A stretch of 33,133 bases of DNA from Acidobacteriota bacterium (GCA_019639135.1 JAHBSL010000019.1:1-33133); one strand, 5' to 3'. Shown: positions 15,753 to 26,107, counted from the first letter of the stretch. The notes: a model not told the origin generated them from the letters alone. A program made the numbers and translations.

Positions 15753-17012
15753 ATGAAGGTCGCAACCAGCAGATTTCTCGAGAACCTGAGGATGGCATTC
15801 GACACGCTGCGGAGCAATAAGCTTCGCTCGTTTCTGACTATCATCGGCGTCGTCGTCGGTGTGATCACCGTAATGCTCATCTCTTCGATCATTTCAGGCA
15901 TTACGATGGCTGTCGAGGAACAGGTGAAATCCTTCGGGACCAGATCGATCTTCATCTATAAAATGGACATCGGGATTCGCTTCGGGCGGCCCTCGCGTGA
16001 AGAACGGATGAGGCCCGACCTTACGCTCGAAGATGCTCTTGCACTTCGTGTCCTGCCTGATGTAGAGACGTCAGTTCCATTTTTGAATGTCTCGAGCGGT
16101 TTCTTTGGAAACCGAACCGTCGTTTCTTCAAAGGGAAAACAGACCTCGAATATCCAGCTAAGCGGAACGCTGCCGGAAATAGAGAAAGCCGAGACCGAAG
16201 TGCTCCTAGAAGGAAGGTGGTTCACTCAGGCGGAGGTCGATAACCGAAAGGATGTAGCCTTGATCGGAGCCACGGTAAAGGAAACCTTCTTTCCGTTTGA
16301 ATCGCCGATCGGACAGACGCTTGACATCAACGGACGTGAGTTCTTGATAGTAGGTCTTTTGGAGAAAAAGGCACAGCTTCTCGGCGGCGGTGGCGGGAAT
16401 AATGACGAGAGCAACACGATCTATATGCCGTTTCATTCGGCCCAACGAATAAAGCCGAATGCAGACGATATTTTTATAATGGCCGTTGCTCGCCCAGGTC
16501 GGCTGCAGGAGGCCCGCGATCAGGTTGAAGATCTTCTTAGGGTTCGGCGGCAGGTGCAGTTTGGCGAGAAGAACAATTTCTCAACAGCCACAGCAGATAC
16601 GATCATCGACCAGTTTCAGTCTATAATCGCTTCAACGGCCATCGCTATGGTGGTGATCTCATCGATCGGACTGCTTATCGGCGGTATCGGTGTGATGAAC
16701 ATCATGCTTGTGTCGGTTACGGAACGCACTCGGGAGATAGGTATCCGTAAAGCGATCGGTGCCAAGCAAAGTGACATTCTGTTGCAGTTTCTGATCGAGG
16801 CAGGCACGCTTACCGGCTTCGGCGGGCTGCTCGGACTGGCGATCGGGTGGCTATTGACACTATTGGTTGCGCTGGTCTTTCCTTCCTATGTTCCCTATTG
16901 GGCACCGCCTCTAGGCTTCTTTGCCAGTGTCGGAATTGGATTGGTTTTTGGTCTGTTCCCGGCGTGGAAGGCCGCAAGACTGGACCCGATCGAAGCTCTT
17001 CGTTACGAATGA
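15753..17012 (+). CDS. MacB-like ABC permease 2 (MacB_PCD + FtsX)
   Basis: A 419-residue permease of the same type as its upstream neighbour: N-terminal helix (about 22-46), periplasmic domain (about 50-285), three C-terminal helices, signature ERTREIGIRKAIGAKQSDILLQFL and tail FPAWKAARLDPIEALRYE. A glycine-rich loop (LLGGGGGNNDES, about 208-219) sits in the periplasmic part. The start codon overlaps the end of permease 1 with only one spacer base. The tandem arrangement suggests a heterodimeric transporter sharing one ATPase and one adaptor, or two alternative transporters. Substrate unknown; relatives export macrolides, peptides or lipoproteins. Confidence 0.93.
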   Translation: MKVATSRFLENLRMAFDTLRSNKLRSFLTIIGVVVGVITVMLISSIISGITMAVEEQVKSFGTRSIFIYKMDIGIRFGRPSREERMRPDLTLEDALALRVLPDVETSVPFLNVSSGFFGNRTVVSSKGKQTSNIQLSGTLPEIEKAETEVLLEGRWFTQAEVDNRKDVALIGATVKETFFPFESPIGQTLDINGREFLIVGLLEKKAQLLGGGGGNNDESNTIYMPFHSAQRIKPNADDIFIMAVARPGRLQEARDQVEDLLRVRRQVQFGEKNNFSTATADTIIDQFQSIIASTAIAMVVISSIGLLIGGIGVMNIMLVSVTERTREIGIRKAIGAKQSDILLQFLIEAGTLTGFGGLLGLAIGWLLTLLVALVFPSYVPYWAPPLGFFASVGIGLVFGLFPAWKAARLDPIEALRYE

Positions 17013-17061
17013 TCCAGAGGCCACCTCACCAGCGACCTCGTTCACCCGTTTATTACATTCC

Positions 17062-17096
17062 GCGGTAATTCCCGATAATGCAAAGAGAATTACCGC
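17062..17096. terminator. Perfect inverted repeat between convergent genes
   Basis: GCGGTAATTC (17062-17071) and GAATTACCGC (17087-17096) form a perfect 10-bp stem with a 15-nt loop, between the permease stop and the YIP1 stop. A bidirectional terminator is likely from position. There is no T-run, so a protein-binding dyad is also possible. Confidence 0.5.
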
Positions 17097-17109
17097 AGGA
17101 TCCAATTCT

Positions 17110-17886
17110 TTAGCTTGGGTTCCCGGAGAAGAACGCTCCGATCACCCGAAACAGGACACCGATCAAAGCCACAAGGATAACCACGGCCCAAGCAGAGCCG
17201 GACGAGATCTTGTTCGTTACCCGTAGGCCGATCGCGGCCAATATCCAGCCCCAGATCGCAAAAAGATCAAGTACACTGACGAGTGTCACAAGAACAGCAC
17301 TCGTGTCCTTTCCAAATAGAAAGCCGAGATTTGCCTGCAAAAGCCCTCGCTGGCTTGCTCCGATGTCTATTTCATCGGCGGACTTGAAATACATTACGAT
17401 CAAGTTTCCGATCAAGCTGATCACCGCCGCCGGGAATCCCGAATAGAACCAAACGGAAAGGGAGTGGAGAAAGCCGCCTTCTCCGCCAAATGCCTTCGAG
17501 CCACCCCAGTAAAGCAAGGCGCCGATCAGCGAGAAAATAATGATCGCAACCGGGGCAAGTAACGGCGAATACTTGCTTAAAGCGACCTGAGTATCGACCG
17601 TGCGAGCCTTATCTTCGCTGCTCATAGCGGCCGTTTGCGGGTTCTTATCGAGTTGAGCCGTAAATTCGCGTCTGTATCCTTCTTCGCCGACCTTTTGATT
17701 AAATGCGAACGTGAAGGCCGACGCAAGTATGACCGTTATCAACGTTACGAGAATGAAACGCGGCTTCGCTTTGAGCGCTTTGAACGTCCGTTCGGGCTCG
17801 AAAAAGATGTTCCCAAGCGTCGCTACTTCCGACATCTCGACCGTTTCGTTTGACGCACGATTATCGTTTGGATCGAATTCTGACAT
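17110..17886 (-). CDS. YIP1-family integral membrane protein
   Basis: A 258-residue membrane protein with a polar acidic N-terminus (about 1-35), then five or so hydrophobic helices. The pattern NIFFEPERTFKALKAKPRF before the first helix and the widely spaced helices match bacterial YIP1-domain proteins, whose function is unknown. A longer frame begins at 17916, but GGAGG three bases upstream of ATG 17886 marks the better start. It is monocistronic by context: it converges on the efflux operon, and the DppF stop lies 111 bp upstream on the same strand. Confidence 0.8.
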   Translation of the reverse strand: MSEFDPNDNRASNETVEMSEVATLGNIFFEPERTFKALKAKPRFILVTLITVILASAFTFAFNQKVGEEGYRREFTAQLDKNPQTAAMSSEDKARTVDTQVALSKYSPLLAPVAIIIFSLIGALLYWGGSKAFGGEGGFLHSLSVWFYSGFPAAVISLIGNLIVMYFKSADEIDIGASQRGLLQANLGFLFGKDTSAVLVTLVSVLDLFAIWGWILAAIGLRVTNKISSGSAWAVVILVALIGVLFRVIGAFFSGNPS

Positions 17887-17997
17887 TTTCCTCCATTCGG
17901 CCCGTCGGGCGGGCACTTTTCTAAGCCAAATGTTTGTAAAGAAATGTAATTCAACCCGATATACGGATTTCCAGCCCGGAGTGTTGCAAGTTTTCGC

Positions 17998-18966
17998 CTA
18001 AATCACTGGCTCGCCGACCCGGATACAGGCGGCAAGATGCCCGCTGCCGTGTGCTTCGAGCGGCGGCTCGACCGATGCACATACAGGTATCGCGATCGGG
18101 CATCGCGTTCGGAACCTGCACCCCGAAGGCGGATTGATCGGCGTCGGGACATCGCCGGTGAGGATTATCCGCTCTCGCTTTTCCTTTGGATCGGGGATCG
18201 GGATCGCCGACAGCAGTGCCTTCGTGTAGGGATGAAGCGGGTTCTCGTAAAGCTCCTTCGCCTCGGCGATTTCCACGATCTTACCCAGATACATCACGGC
18301 GACGCGATTCGAAATATGCTCTACCACGGCAAGCCCGTGCGAGATGAAGAGATAGGTCAGCCCGAACTCCTGCTGGAGATCCTGCAGCAAATTGACGACC
18401 TGTGCCTGGACCGACACGTCGAGCGCCGAGACCGGTTCATCGCAGATGATGAGCTTCGGGTTTAGAGCAAGTGCCCGTGCGATGCCGATCCGCTGCCGCT
18501 GGCCGCCCGAAAATTCGTGAGCGTAGCGATCCATGTAATTGGGGTCGAGCCCGACCTTCCGGAGCAGGTCCGCAACGCGTTCACGCTGCTCAGCCTTGTC
18601 GCCGATGCCGTGTATCTTGAGCGGTTCCGAGATGATCGACCGTATGCTCAGCCGCGGATTCAGGCTCGCGTAAGGGTCTTGGAAGATGATCTGCATCTCC
18701 CGCCTGAGCGCCTGCATCTCGCGGTGCGGAAGGCCAATGATGTTCTGCCCCTCAAACAAAACCTCGCCCGCCGTCGGCTCATGAAGCCGAAGAAGGCACC
18801 GCCCGACGGTCGATTTTCCGCAGCCCGATTCGCCAACCAGCCCAAGCGTTTCGCCCGCAAAAATATCGAAAGAAACGCCATCGACCGCGCGGACAACGTC
18901 ATCGCTGTTCTCAACGGGAAAGTGTTTGACCAGCTCTTTAACTGAAAGTAGTGTTTCGGAGTTCAT
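17998..18966 (-). CDS. dppF: Dipeptide/oligopeptide ABC transporter ATPase (DppF/OppF type)
   Basis: A 322-residue peptide-import ATPase. Walker A is GESGCGKST (45-53), the signature is [15 protein letters not shown], Walker B is [12 protein letters not shown] and the H-loop is [17 protein letters not shown]. The C-terminal oligopeptide-transporter extension ([16 protein letters not shown]) carries four cysteines (GCRFRTRC...VC...AAC) in the pattern also seen in DppD, where related proteins bind an iron-sulfur cluster. It pairs with the DppD ATPase but is separated from it by a Uma2 gene. No permease or substrate-binding gene lies in the window, so those must be elsewhere. Confidence 0.92.
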   Translation of the reverse strand: MNSETLLSVKELVKHFPVENSDDVVRAVDGVSFDIFAGETLGLVGESGCGKSTVGRCLLRLHEPTAGEVLFEGQNIIGLPHREMQALRREMQIIFQDPYASLNPRLSIRSIISEPLKIHGIGDKAEQRERVADLLRKVGLDPNYMDRYAHEFSGGQRQRIGIARALALNPKLIICDEPVSALDVSVQAQVVNLLQDLQQEFGLTYLFISHGLAVVEHISNRVAVMYLGKIVEIAEAKELYENPLHPYTKALLSAIPIPDPKEKRERIILTGDVPTPINPPSGCRFRTRCPIAIPVCASVEPPLEAHGSGHLAACIRVGEPVI

Positions 18967-18991
18967 CGGCGAGGAACGGTCGGCATGCGGT

Positions 18992-19582
18992 TTAAACTAA
19001 TCGTAGCTTAGGCAGATCAACGCCCATGTAAATATCCCGCACCTTTAGTACGCAATTGATTCCGCTTAAGCGTATTTCATCATCAGGCTCACGGTACTCT
19101 ACCAGCTTCCAACTGTTGTCCTTTTGGCGGCTATAGTGCTCTACAAAGGACTTATCCTGCGCTACGAAAAAGTAATCCGTTAGCGACGGCAACTGACGAT
19201 AGTCTTGCGCCTTTTCGCCCCTATCCCGAGCCTCGGTTGATCGTGAAAGAACCTCGAAAACGACCTTCGGATTGAGCAATGTCTCTGCATCTTTGTATTT
19301 CTCGATCTCGGGCTCACCGCAAAAAACTGAAACATCGCCATAAACGTAATGGGTAGGACGGACCTTAATGCGGAGGTCGCCATAGTGAACTTCACAGTCG
19401 GTTCCCTCTAGTTCACCGAATAGTTCTCCGCCGATGTTGCTCGCTATCTTGCTGTGCCGTCTTGATGCACCGGCCATCGGTAGCACGTCTCCATCAATGA
19501 ACTCGTGCTTCCGCCTGGACTTTGATTCAAGATCCAGATACTCCGCTACAGTGACATTTTGCTTGGTTACGGCACTTTTCAT
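18992..19582 (-). CDS. Uma2-family (DUF820) PD-(D/E)XK nuclease-like protein
   Basis: A 196-residue protein of the Uma2 family, abundant in Cyanobacteria and other multicellular or soil bacteria and of unproven function. Family landmarks are TVAEYLDLE near the N-terminus, [17 protein letters not shown], the catalytic-type aspartate in [30 protein letters not shown] with the nuclease-like E and K, and [13 protein letters not shown]. The core residues appear intact. It lies in the same orientation between dppD (54 bp) and dppF (25 bp), an unusual place, and is visibly more AT-rich than its neighbours. Uma2 genes spread as mobile single-gene inserts, so acquisition here is likely. Confidence 0.88.
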   Translation of the reverse strand: MKSAVTKQNVTVAEYLDLESKSRRKHEFIDGDVLPMAGASRRHSKIASNIGGELFGELEGTDCEVHYGDLRIKVRPTHYVYGDVSVFCGEPEIEKYKDAETLLNPKVVFEVLSRSTEARDRGEKAQDYRQLPSLTDYFFVAQDKSFVEHYSRQKDNSWKLVEYREPDDEIRLSGINCVLKVRDIYMGVDLPKLRLV

Positions 19583-19636
19583 CGCGATGATTGACCAAAG
19601 TATATCAGACTTGCGAATGCCCGAATAGGTGTCGGT

Positions 19637-20650
19637 TTAACCGATCGCGGCGTTGGGTCGCGTCGGTTCGGCTTCGCTGCGATGGAGCAGACACCGAACC
19701 TTTGAATCATCACCGACCGAGTAAAGCGGTATCTCGCCCGTGCTGCATTCCGGCATTCGAAACTCGCAACGCGGCTCGAAGTGGCAGCCCGGCGGGAGTT
19801 CGGTCGGTGTCGGGACGACGCCCTCGATGGTTTGCAGGCGGGCGACCTTTTCTATCGAATGTGCCGCCAGCTTCGGCACGGATCGCAGCAAGCCCTTGGT
19901 ATATGGGTGCTTCGGATCTTCAAAAAGCTCGTCAACGCCGCTTTCCTCAACGATCTTGCCCGTGTACATCACGCAAACCCGATCTGCGACATCGGCAACA
20001 ACGCCGAGGTCGTGCGTTATAAGAAGCACAGCGAGTTTTCGAGTTTTTCTAAGCTCATTCAAAAGTTCAAGGATCTGCGCCTGAATGGTGACGTCCAGAG
20101 CGGTCGTCGGCTCGTCGGCTATCAGAAGCTCGGGATCGCATGCAAGGGCCATTGCGATCATCACCCGCTGCCGCATTCCGCCCGAGAGCTGGTGCGGGTA
20201 ATCGTCCGCACGCCGCTCAGGCGAAGGGATCGCTACCTCCTTCATTGCGTCGATCGCCGCCTGCTTCGCCGCCTTTTTATCCAGTTTGCGATGCAGGCGA
20301 AGAGCCTCGGCGATCTGCTCACCGACCGTATAGACCGGGTTGAGCGACGTCATCGGGTCCTGAAAGATCATCGCGATGTCGTTTCCGCGGATGTCCCGAA
20401 GCCTCGCTTCGCTCGCCTTCGTAAGCTCCTCGCCTTTGAACCGGATCGAACCGCCCGCTATCTTGCCCGGCGGATAGATAAGCCGCATTATCGAAAGCGC
20501 CGTGATCGATTTACCACAGCCGGATTCCCCGACGAGGGCAAGCAGCTCGCCCTCGCCGACAGAAAAGCTGACGTCGTTTACAGCCCTCACCAAGCCCGCC
20601 CGGGTCGGAAAGTGTGTTTGCAGGTGATCTACCTCAAGCAATCGCGGCAT
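19637..20650 (-). CDS. dppD: Dipeptide/oligopeptide ABC transporter ATPase (DppD/OppD type)
   Basis: A 337-residue peptide-import ATPase. Walker A is [10 protein letters not shown] (41-50), the signature is [15 protein letters not shown], Walker B is [12 protein letters not shown] and the H-loop is [15 protein letters not shown]. The C-terminal peptide-transporter extension ([14 protein letters not shown]) carries a four-cysteine set ([10 protein letters not shown]...EC...RC) that in relatives binds an iron-sulfur cluster. Its ATG shares one base with the stop codon of the tricorn-like protease (TGATG), so the two are translationally coupled, joining extracytoplasmic proteolysis to peptide uptake. 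Confidence 0.93.
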   Translation of the reverse strand: MPRLLEVDHLQTHFPTRAGLVRAVNDVSFSVGEGELLALVGESGCGKSITALSIMRLIYPPGKIAGGSIRFKGEELTKASEARLRDIRGNDIAMIFQDPMTSLNPVYTVGEQIAEALRLHRKLDKKAAKQAAIDAMKEVAIPSPERRADDYPHQLSGGMRQRVMIAMALACDPELLIADEPTTALDVTIQAQILELLNELRKTRKLAVLLITHDLGVVADVADRVCVMYTGKIVEESGVDELFEDPKHPYTKGLLRSVPKLAAHSIEKVARLQTIEGVVPTPTELPPGCHFEPRCEFRMPECSTGEIPLYSVGDDSKVRCLLHRSEAEPTRPNAAIG

Positions 20651-23600
20651 CAGTTCTTATTCCGATTCGGATCGACCGGGCGTACGGGTAACTTCACCGG
20701 CGAGGTGAGTTTTTTCAACACCTCCTGCACTCCGCGCTCGAGCTGCGGGTCGCGTCCGGCGATAACCGACCGCGGATCGTTATCGACCTCGATGTCCGGA
20801 TCGACCCCGTACCCTTCGATGATGTACTCGCCCTTGGTGTTCGCCAACGCGAATTCGGGCACGTTCACAACGCCGCCGTCGATCAAATTGCCCCGATTTG
20901 TGATGCCGACGACGCCGCCCCAGCTCCGCTTACCGATCAGCGGCCCGAGCCCCGCCTCGCGGAACATATATGGGAAGATATCGCCATCCGAGGCCGAGTT
21001 TTCGTTGAGAAGTGCGACCATTGGCCCGCGGAACACGCCATCCGGCCAGGTGGAGCCATCGTCGTCACCGCGGCGGAAATTGACGCCGAGCATCCGCCGT
21101 CGCAGCCGTTCGATCAGCATACGCGAAACGTTGCCGCCGCCATTTGCACGCACGTCAACCACCAATCCCTCTTTATCGAGCTGCGGGTAATACCACTTGA
21201 TGAACTCACGAATGCCCGCCGCTCCCATGTCGGGAATGTGGATATATCCAACTCGGCCGCCGGTCATTTCACTAACCCGCTTCCGGTTCGCTTCTATCCA
21301 ATTAAGGTAGATGAGGTCCGATTCGTTCGTGATCGGACGGAAAGTAACCTGCCGGGCACCCTGCATCGACGGCGTGGAATTTACCGTCAGCGTGACCGCC
21401 CCATTTACCTTGCCGCGAAAGTAGGCATAGACATCACGGTCGGTCTTTACCTCAACGCCATTGACGGCTAGAACGTAGTCGCCAACCCGGGCGTCAACTC
21501 CGACCTCGGTCAAAGGCGAGCGATAGATGTCCTCTTCGTTATGTCCGCCGAAGATCTTTGCGATCTTGTATCGGCCCGATGCCTTGTCCGCTTCGAACCG
21601 TGCTCCGGCAAGTGCGACCGCGATCCGCGGCGGAAGGCTCATATCGCCGCCGTCGATGTAGGCGTGCTGAACCGTGAGCTCAGAACTCATCTCGGCGATG
21701 ATGTAGTTCAGATCGGCTCGGTGGGCGACGTGCGGGAGCCATTTTCGGTAATCCTCGCGAATTCGCTCCCAGTCAAAGCCGTGCATGTTCTCTACGTAGA
21801 ACCAATCGCGGTACCTCCGCCAGGCTTCGTTGAATATCTGGTTCCACTCCGCGACCGGATCTACCTCCGTTACCAGCCCGGCGGTCGAAACGCTCTTTCG
21901 GCTCCGCTCGCCCTGCGGATTAGCGTCAAGGAAGTTATAGCTCCCACCGGTCGAGGTACTCATCAGCTTTGTGCCGTCGGCTGAAAGGGCGTATCCGAAA
22001 CCGGGCGAAAGTAGCGTCGTCTCGCGTCGGTCCTTCATTGAAAAAATGCGAAGCGAAGGCTGTGACTCGGCCTGCCTGCCGTAATAGAAGGGCGGCGTTA
22101 CGACGTAGATCAGATGTCCGCGGTTCGCCGAGAGCCCGTTATAGTTATCGGCCGGAAGCGGCACCTTGACCGCACGGCCTTCAATACCATCGAAGTCGAT
22201 CTTTTCCGGTTTCGGTGCTGGCGTTGCGGTCGGCGAGGGCGATGCCTGCGGAGCGGGACGCTCGGCGGCGATCGTTACCTCGTCATCCTGAAACGGGAAC
22301 GGATGCTTAACGTCTTTCCGCAAGGCGAGCGAATAGATGTGTGCCATCCTGTTCGTCGCGAAATTGAACTCCGACTGCGAGATCTGCGGAGCGAACTCAC
22401 GTTGGGAAATGAAATATAAGTAATCGCCGCTCGGATCCCACGTCGCATTTCCTGCTCCGAACATTTCCGGGGTCACCCGATATGACTTGTTCTCCGCCGC
22501 GCTCCAGATGAACACCGACGAAAGGCCATTTTCGGTTTGCCGGGTGTAGGCGACGTAACTCCCTTTCGGCGACCACGCATAGTTGAAGATCAAACCGTTC
22601 GCTGCGTTTGCTATCTGCTGAACCTGTTTTGTCGCAACATCAACTACAAAAAGCCGTGCGTCTTTATCGCTGAAGACGAGCTTCTTGCTGTCTTCCGACC
22701 AGAACGGGGCATATTTCTGGGCCTTTGAGCCGGTCGTGATCTGAGTCGGCGGGCCGGAGCCGTCGTGCGGTACTACCCAGACCTCTTCTTCTCTTGTCTG
22801 GTCGGAAATATAGGCGATCGTTCTGCCGTCAGGCGACCATGCGGGGAGTTTGTCGTGTGCACCGGAGGAATTTGTCAGATTCCGGACGGCACCGCGTTCT
22901 ATCGGTGCAGTAAAGATATCACCGCGGGCCGCAAAAACGGCTCGCTCGCCCTTCGGCGAAAGTCCGTAAGAGCTGACCAGATTTGCGACCGAGACCTGCC
23001 GCTTGCGGCGATTCACACCGTCATTCGGAACGCTGATAGAAATCTTGTTTGCCCGCTTCGCCGCAACATCGAAGACCTCAAGTTCCCCGTCGCGTTCCCA
23101 AACGATCTTGCCTTGATTATCCGAGCTCGGCCAGCGGATATCCCAGTCGCGGTTTCTTGTCACCTGCGTTGTCCGGCCATTGGAATTGTCGTAAGCGTAA
23201 AGATTGAACTTGCCGTCTTTGTCGGAGATGTAATAGATCGAGTTCCCGATCCACATAGCGTCGCGGTTTGCCCGCGGATTATCGGAGATCAGTTTCGCAT
23301 CCGTCGTTGCAATATCGTAAATGTACAGCCGGTTCGCCTGGCCGCCGCCGTAACGCTTCTCGGGGCGAAAATCACGTGACTGCGGCGAATATACAATCTT
23401 GCCGCCATCGGGTGAGAAATCTCCAGAGCCGGCCTCGGGCATCGGAAGCGGCTCGACCGGTCCGCCTTCTGGGGAAACGGTGTAAAGCCTTGCGATCGGC
23501 AGCGACCAGGAATCGCGCAGGCTGCGGAAAAAGATCTTTCCGTCCTTTGTCCAACCGTACACTTGATTGTCATAGCCCCAACGCGGAGCAAGCGGCCCGC

Positions 23601-23919
23601 GAGACGGATAAAACGTAAGCTGCCGCGGTTCGCCGCCGCCTGCGGGCATTACGTAAACCTGTTCGTCGCCGTCATATTGTCCTGTGAAGGCTATCCAACG
23701 CCCGTCGGGCGAATACTTTGGAAATGTTTCCACTCCCAGATGGGCCGTCAGCCGAACCGCCGTACCGCCCGATGCGGCCGCCGACCAGAGGTCCCCGCCA
23801 TAACTAAATACGAGCCGGTCGCCGTGGATGTCGGGAAACCTGAGCAGCTTCGTTTGCGTAAATGAGGTAGCAGAAAGGAGAAAACAGAATGTTAACGTGA
23901 TCGCGTATCGCAGCAACAT
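20650..23919 (-). CDS. Tricorn-protease-like S41 peptidase, secreted
   Basis: About 1089 residues. A signal peptide ([21 protein letters not shown]) puts it outside the cytoplasm, unlike archaeal tricorn. Repeated propeller blades follow ([44 protein letters not shown]), forming two beta-propellers up to about residue 680. Then come a linker rich in Pro/Thr (about 590-610), the C1/PDZ/C2 protease part with the histidine of [10 protein letters not shown], a PDZ-like [12 protein letters not shown] and the nucleophile region NENSASDGD with GGVVGI. Family: tricorn core S41, degrading oligopeptides. An upstream in-frame ATG at 24030 would precede the signal peptide; ATG 23919 has GGAGG 12 bases before it. 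The first gene of the dppD operon. Confidence 0.93.
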   Translation of the reverse strand: MLLRYAITLTFCFLLSATSFTQTKLLRFPDIHGDRLVFSYGGDLWSAAASGGTAVRLTAHLGVETFPKYSPDGRWIAFTGQYDGDEQVYVMPAGGGEPRQLTFYPSRGPLAPRWGYDNQVYGWTKDGKIFFRSLRDSWSLPIARLYTVSPEGGPVEPLPMPEAGSGDFSPDGGKIVYSPQSRDFRPEKRYGGGQANRLYIYDIATTDAKLISDNPRANRDAMWIGNSIYYISDKDGKFNLYAYDNSNGRTTQVTRNRDWDIRWPSSDNQGKIVWERDGELEVFDVAAKRANKISISVPNDGVNRRKRQVSVANLVSSYGLSPKGERAVFAARGDIFTAPIERGAVRNLTNSSGAHDKLPAWSPDGRTIAYISDQTREEEVWVVPHDGSGPPTQITTGSKAQKYAPFWSEDSKKLVFSDKDARLFVVDVATKQVQQIANAANGLIFNYAWSPKGSYVAYTRQTENGLSSVFIWSAAENKSYRVTPEMFGAGNATWDPSGDYLYFISQREFAPQISQSEFNFATNRMAHIYSLALRKDVKHPFPFQDDEVTIAAERPAPQASPSPTATPAPKPEKIDFDGIEGRAVKVPLPADNYNGLSANRGHLIYVVTPPFYYGRQAESQPSLRIFSMKDRRETTLLSPGFGYALSADGTKLMSTSTGGSYNFLDANPQGERSRKSVSTAGLVTEVDPVAEWNQIFNEAWRRYRDWFYVENMHGFDWERIREDYRKWLPHVAHRADLNYIIAEMSSELTVQHAYIDGGDMSLPPRIAVALAGARFEADKASGRYKIAKIFGGHNEEDIYRSPLTEVGVDARVGDYVLAVNGVEVKTDRDVYAYFRGKVNGAVTLTVNSTPSMQGARQVTFRPITNESDLIYLNWIEANRKRVSEMTGGRVGYIHIPDMGAAGIREFIKWYYPQLDKEGLVVDVRANGGGNVSRMLIERLRRRMLGVNFRRGDDDGSTWPDGVFRGPMVALLNENSASDGDIFPYMFREAGLGPLIGKRSWGGVVGITNRGNLIDGGVVNVPEFALANTKGEYIIEGYGVDPDIEVDNDPRSVIAGRDPQLERGVQEVLKKLTSPVKLPVRPVDPNRNKN

Positions 23920-24093
23920 TTGGTGAGCAAGCCTCCGAATTAGGTTGATAGCAACGGGAAACTTAGGAAAGTTTAGCGAAACACCGCCGTTTCCCAAAAC
24001 GTGAGGACACCGCCGAAAGTCTCGATGCAACTATTTTTATCGAAATTTACTCCAATAACTGCTACTATTCTGCATTGAGGTTATTTTCACCCT

Positions 24094-25866
24094 ATGAAGC
24101 TTTCCGTTTCCGCCGGGCGGATGTCAGCCCGGAACTTGCCCGTAGCATTAATTCTGGTAGTTTTCTTTGCGGCTGCATCGCTCACCAACGCACAGCCGCG
24201 GGCGAACGGTAACGGAAACGAACTTCCGCCGCCTTCCGCTCCTCGTGTCGTGGTCGGAACGGCCCCGGCAAAACCGGCCTTAACCACAGACACCATCGGG
24301 ATCGATGTCGTCGAAGCACTCACGATCATTCAAAAGAACCACGTCGTAGGCAAAGGCATCGATTATAACGAGATATTCAAAAGCTCGATCGGCGGAATGC
24401 TCAAAGCACTCGATCCGCATTCGAACTATTTCGACGCCAAAGAGTTCGAGCAGTTCCGTACGGACCAGAGCTCTCGCTATTTCGGCATTGGAGCGACCAT
24501 CGGCGACCTTACAGACCCCGAGGGCAAGATGGTCGGCACCTACATCCGAGCAACATTTGAGAATGCTCCTGCCAACCGTGCGGGTCTAAAGTACGGCGAT
24601 AAGATCCTCGATGTAAACGGCGTTTCGATGGTCGGAAAGCCATTCACTGAGGTACGCGACCATCTCCGCGGGCCGCGAGGCACCGCCGCGAAGGTGACGG
24701 TCCAACGCAACGATACCGGCAAACGCGAAACGGTCGAAATAATCCGGGATGCGGTACCGCAGCCCTCGATCGCGGAGGCCTATATGATCCGCCCTGGTGT
24801 CGGTTATATCGCTATGACCGGCGGCTTTACGCAGACGACCTATGCAGAATTTTCCGAGGCAATGAAGCGTCTGAAAGCGGCAGGAATGAACCAGCTTGTC
24901 CTGGATCTAAAGGGCAACGGCGGCGGTCTTGTCAAGCCGGCGTATCTGGTGGCAAATACGTTTCTTGAGTCTGGCCAAACGATCTTCACGCAGAAAGGCC
25001 GCATAGAGGGCGTTACCGAACCCTTCCGGGCCGAGAACCCCGTTCCGGAAACGATGCCGATCGTGGTGATGGTCAATCGCGGCTCGGCTTCTGCGTCGGA
25101 GATCCTCGCCGGTGCTCTACAGGATCATGACCGTGCGTTGATCGTCGGTGAGAACACCTTCGGCAAAGGCCTTGTACAGAACCCGTTCCTTCTTGAGTAC
25201 GGCTCGATGCTGCTCTTGACGGTCGCAAAGTATGAGACGCCTTCAGGTCGTCTGATCCAACGTGATTACTCCGACGGCAGCCTTTATAGCTACTATACGA
25301 ATGGCGGTGTCGGGCGTGAGCTTTCTCCAGACGCAAAGCCGAATGGTGAAGAGGCCAAGACCGATCTCGGGAGGTCCGTTTACAGCGGCGGCGGCATCGC
25401 ACCGGATATCGAGATCAAGCCGGACACCATCCCGATCGAACGTGCCCGCTTTCAGCAACGGCTCGCGAATCCGATCTTTGCTTTCGCACTCGACCTGACG
25501 GCCGGCCGTGTCAAGGGGTTCGAATCGCTGAAGGTTTCCGAGCCTATACGCTTCTCATACGACCTGACGGCAAAGGACTTTCCGATCACCGAGCCGGTGA
25601 TGAAGGCCTTCACTCGCTTCGCAAAAGATAAATATGGTTATACCGATGTTCAACTGGCGGGCGAAAAGGAGTTCATTGAGCGGATGCTCCGCTCGGAACT
25701 CGTTACCGCTGCCTACGGGACGACAACCTCGTTTCAGGTCTTCAATGAATACGATAACCAGTTGAAGAAGGCTATCGAAGCACTGCCGAAGGCTCGCGAC
25801 CTAGCTATGCAGAGTGCGGAAGCCAGGCGGGTTTCGATAGGCGATTCTGGAGCGGATAATCGTTAA
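24094..25866 (+). CDS. S41 carboxyl-terminal processing peptidase (Prc/CtpA type), secreted
   Basis: A 590-residue protein. A signal peptide (about 1-31, LPVALILVVFFAAASLTNA) is followed by a Pro-rich segment, a PDZ domain (about 125-215, FGIGATIGD...RAGLKYGDKILDVNGVSM) and the S41 domain. The catalytic serine is in NRGSASASEI and the lysine in TFGKGLVQ, the serine-lysine dyad of CtpA-type tail-specific proteases. It clips C-termini of periplasmic proteins. A long C-terminal extension (about 455-590) goes beyond the minimal CtpA length. It is divergent from the tricorn gene across about 170 bp and followed by a strong hairpin terminator, so probably monocistronic. No clear ribosome site at ATG 24094. 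Confidence 0.93.
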   Translation: MKLSVSAGRMSARNLPVALILVVFFAAASLTNAQPRANGNGNELPPPSAPRVVVGTAPAKPALTTDTIGIDVVEALTIIQKNHVVGKGIDYNEIFKSSIGGMLKALDPHSNYFDAKEFEQFRTDQSSRYFGIGATIGDLTDPEGKMVGTYIRATFENAPANRAGLKYGDKILDVNGVSMVGKPFTEVRDHLRGPRGTAAKVTVQRNDTGKRETVEIIRDAVPQPSIAEAYMIRPGVGYIAMTGGFTQTTYAEFSEAMKRLKAAGMNQLVLDLKGNGGGLVKPAYLVANTFLESGQTIFTQKGRIEGVTEPFRAENPVPETMPIVVMVNRGSASASEILAGALQDHDRALIVGENTFGKGLVQNPFLLEYGSMLLLTVAKYETPSGRLIQRDYSDGSLYSYYTNGGVGRELSPDAKPNGEEAKTDLGRSVYSGGGIAPDIEIKPDTIPIERARFQQRLANPIFAFALDLTAGRVKGFESLKVSEPIRFSYDLTAKDFPITEPVMKAFTRFAKDKYGYTDVQLAGEKEFIERMLRSELVTAAYGTTTSFQVFNEYDNQLKKAIEALPKARDLAMQSAEARRVSIGDSGADNR

Positions 25867-25888
25867 ACTATCTTGCCGATTAAAACAC

Positions 25889-25915
25889 GAAGGCCGGGCA
25901 ACAAACCCGGCCTTC
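25889..25915 (+). terminator. Terminator of the S41 processing peptidase gene
   Basis: A perfect 10-bp GC-rich stem (GAAGGCCGGG / CCCGGCCTTC, arms 25889-25898 and 25906-25915) with a 7-nt loop, followed by TTAATGTTTT. It starts 22 bp past the stop and also lies past the end of the convergent small gene. Confidence 0.8.
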
Positions 25916-25938
25916 TTAATGTTTTGCCTTCATCGATC

Positions 25939-26103
25939 CTAGAAAAGAGAAGAGATGAGATAGTAAACTCCGTAGCCGACGGCACCGAGTATCCCGACCA
26001 ATAACACCGCAAGCAGTGCAACGATCAACTTGAACTTTCGGTAGCGCTTTTCATCCGGCGGCGAAAGCTGGTTCTGCGGAAAATATGGTGGCGGCCTGTT
26101 CAT
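25939..26103 (-). CDS. Tiny single-pass membrane protein behind the M28 peptidase
   Basis: A 54-residue protein: a Pro-rich N-terminus (MNRPPPYFPQNQLSPP), a basic stretch (KRYRKFK) and one hydrophobic helix (about 26-50, LIVALLAVLLVGILGAVGYGVYYL). The positive charges before the helix suggest the N-terminus stays inside. The ATG follows the M28 peptidase stop by 4 bp, with GGGG just before it, so they are co-transcribed. A longer frame to 26145 would overlap the peptidase gene. No family recognised; it may anchor or assist the peptidase. Confidence 0.65.
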   Translation of the reverse strand: MNRPPPYFPQNQLSPPDEKRYRKFKLIVALLAVLLVGILGAVGYGVYYLISSLF

Positions 26104-26107
26104 ACCC

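Noticed and set aside
19781..21190. 469-residue plus-strand frame
   Set aside because: Antisense to DppD and the tricorn-like protease, both with complete catalytic motifs. No domain recognised.
22765..23379. 204-residue plus-strand frame
   Set aside because: Antisense to the beta-propeller part of the tricorn-like protease, where repeated blades keep the opposite strand open.
23920..24030. N-terminal extension of the tricorn-like protease
   Set aside because: The frame is open to ATG 24030, but the signal peptide starts at 23919 and a GGAGG precedes that start.
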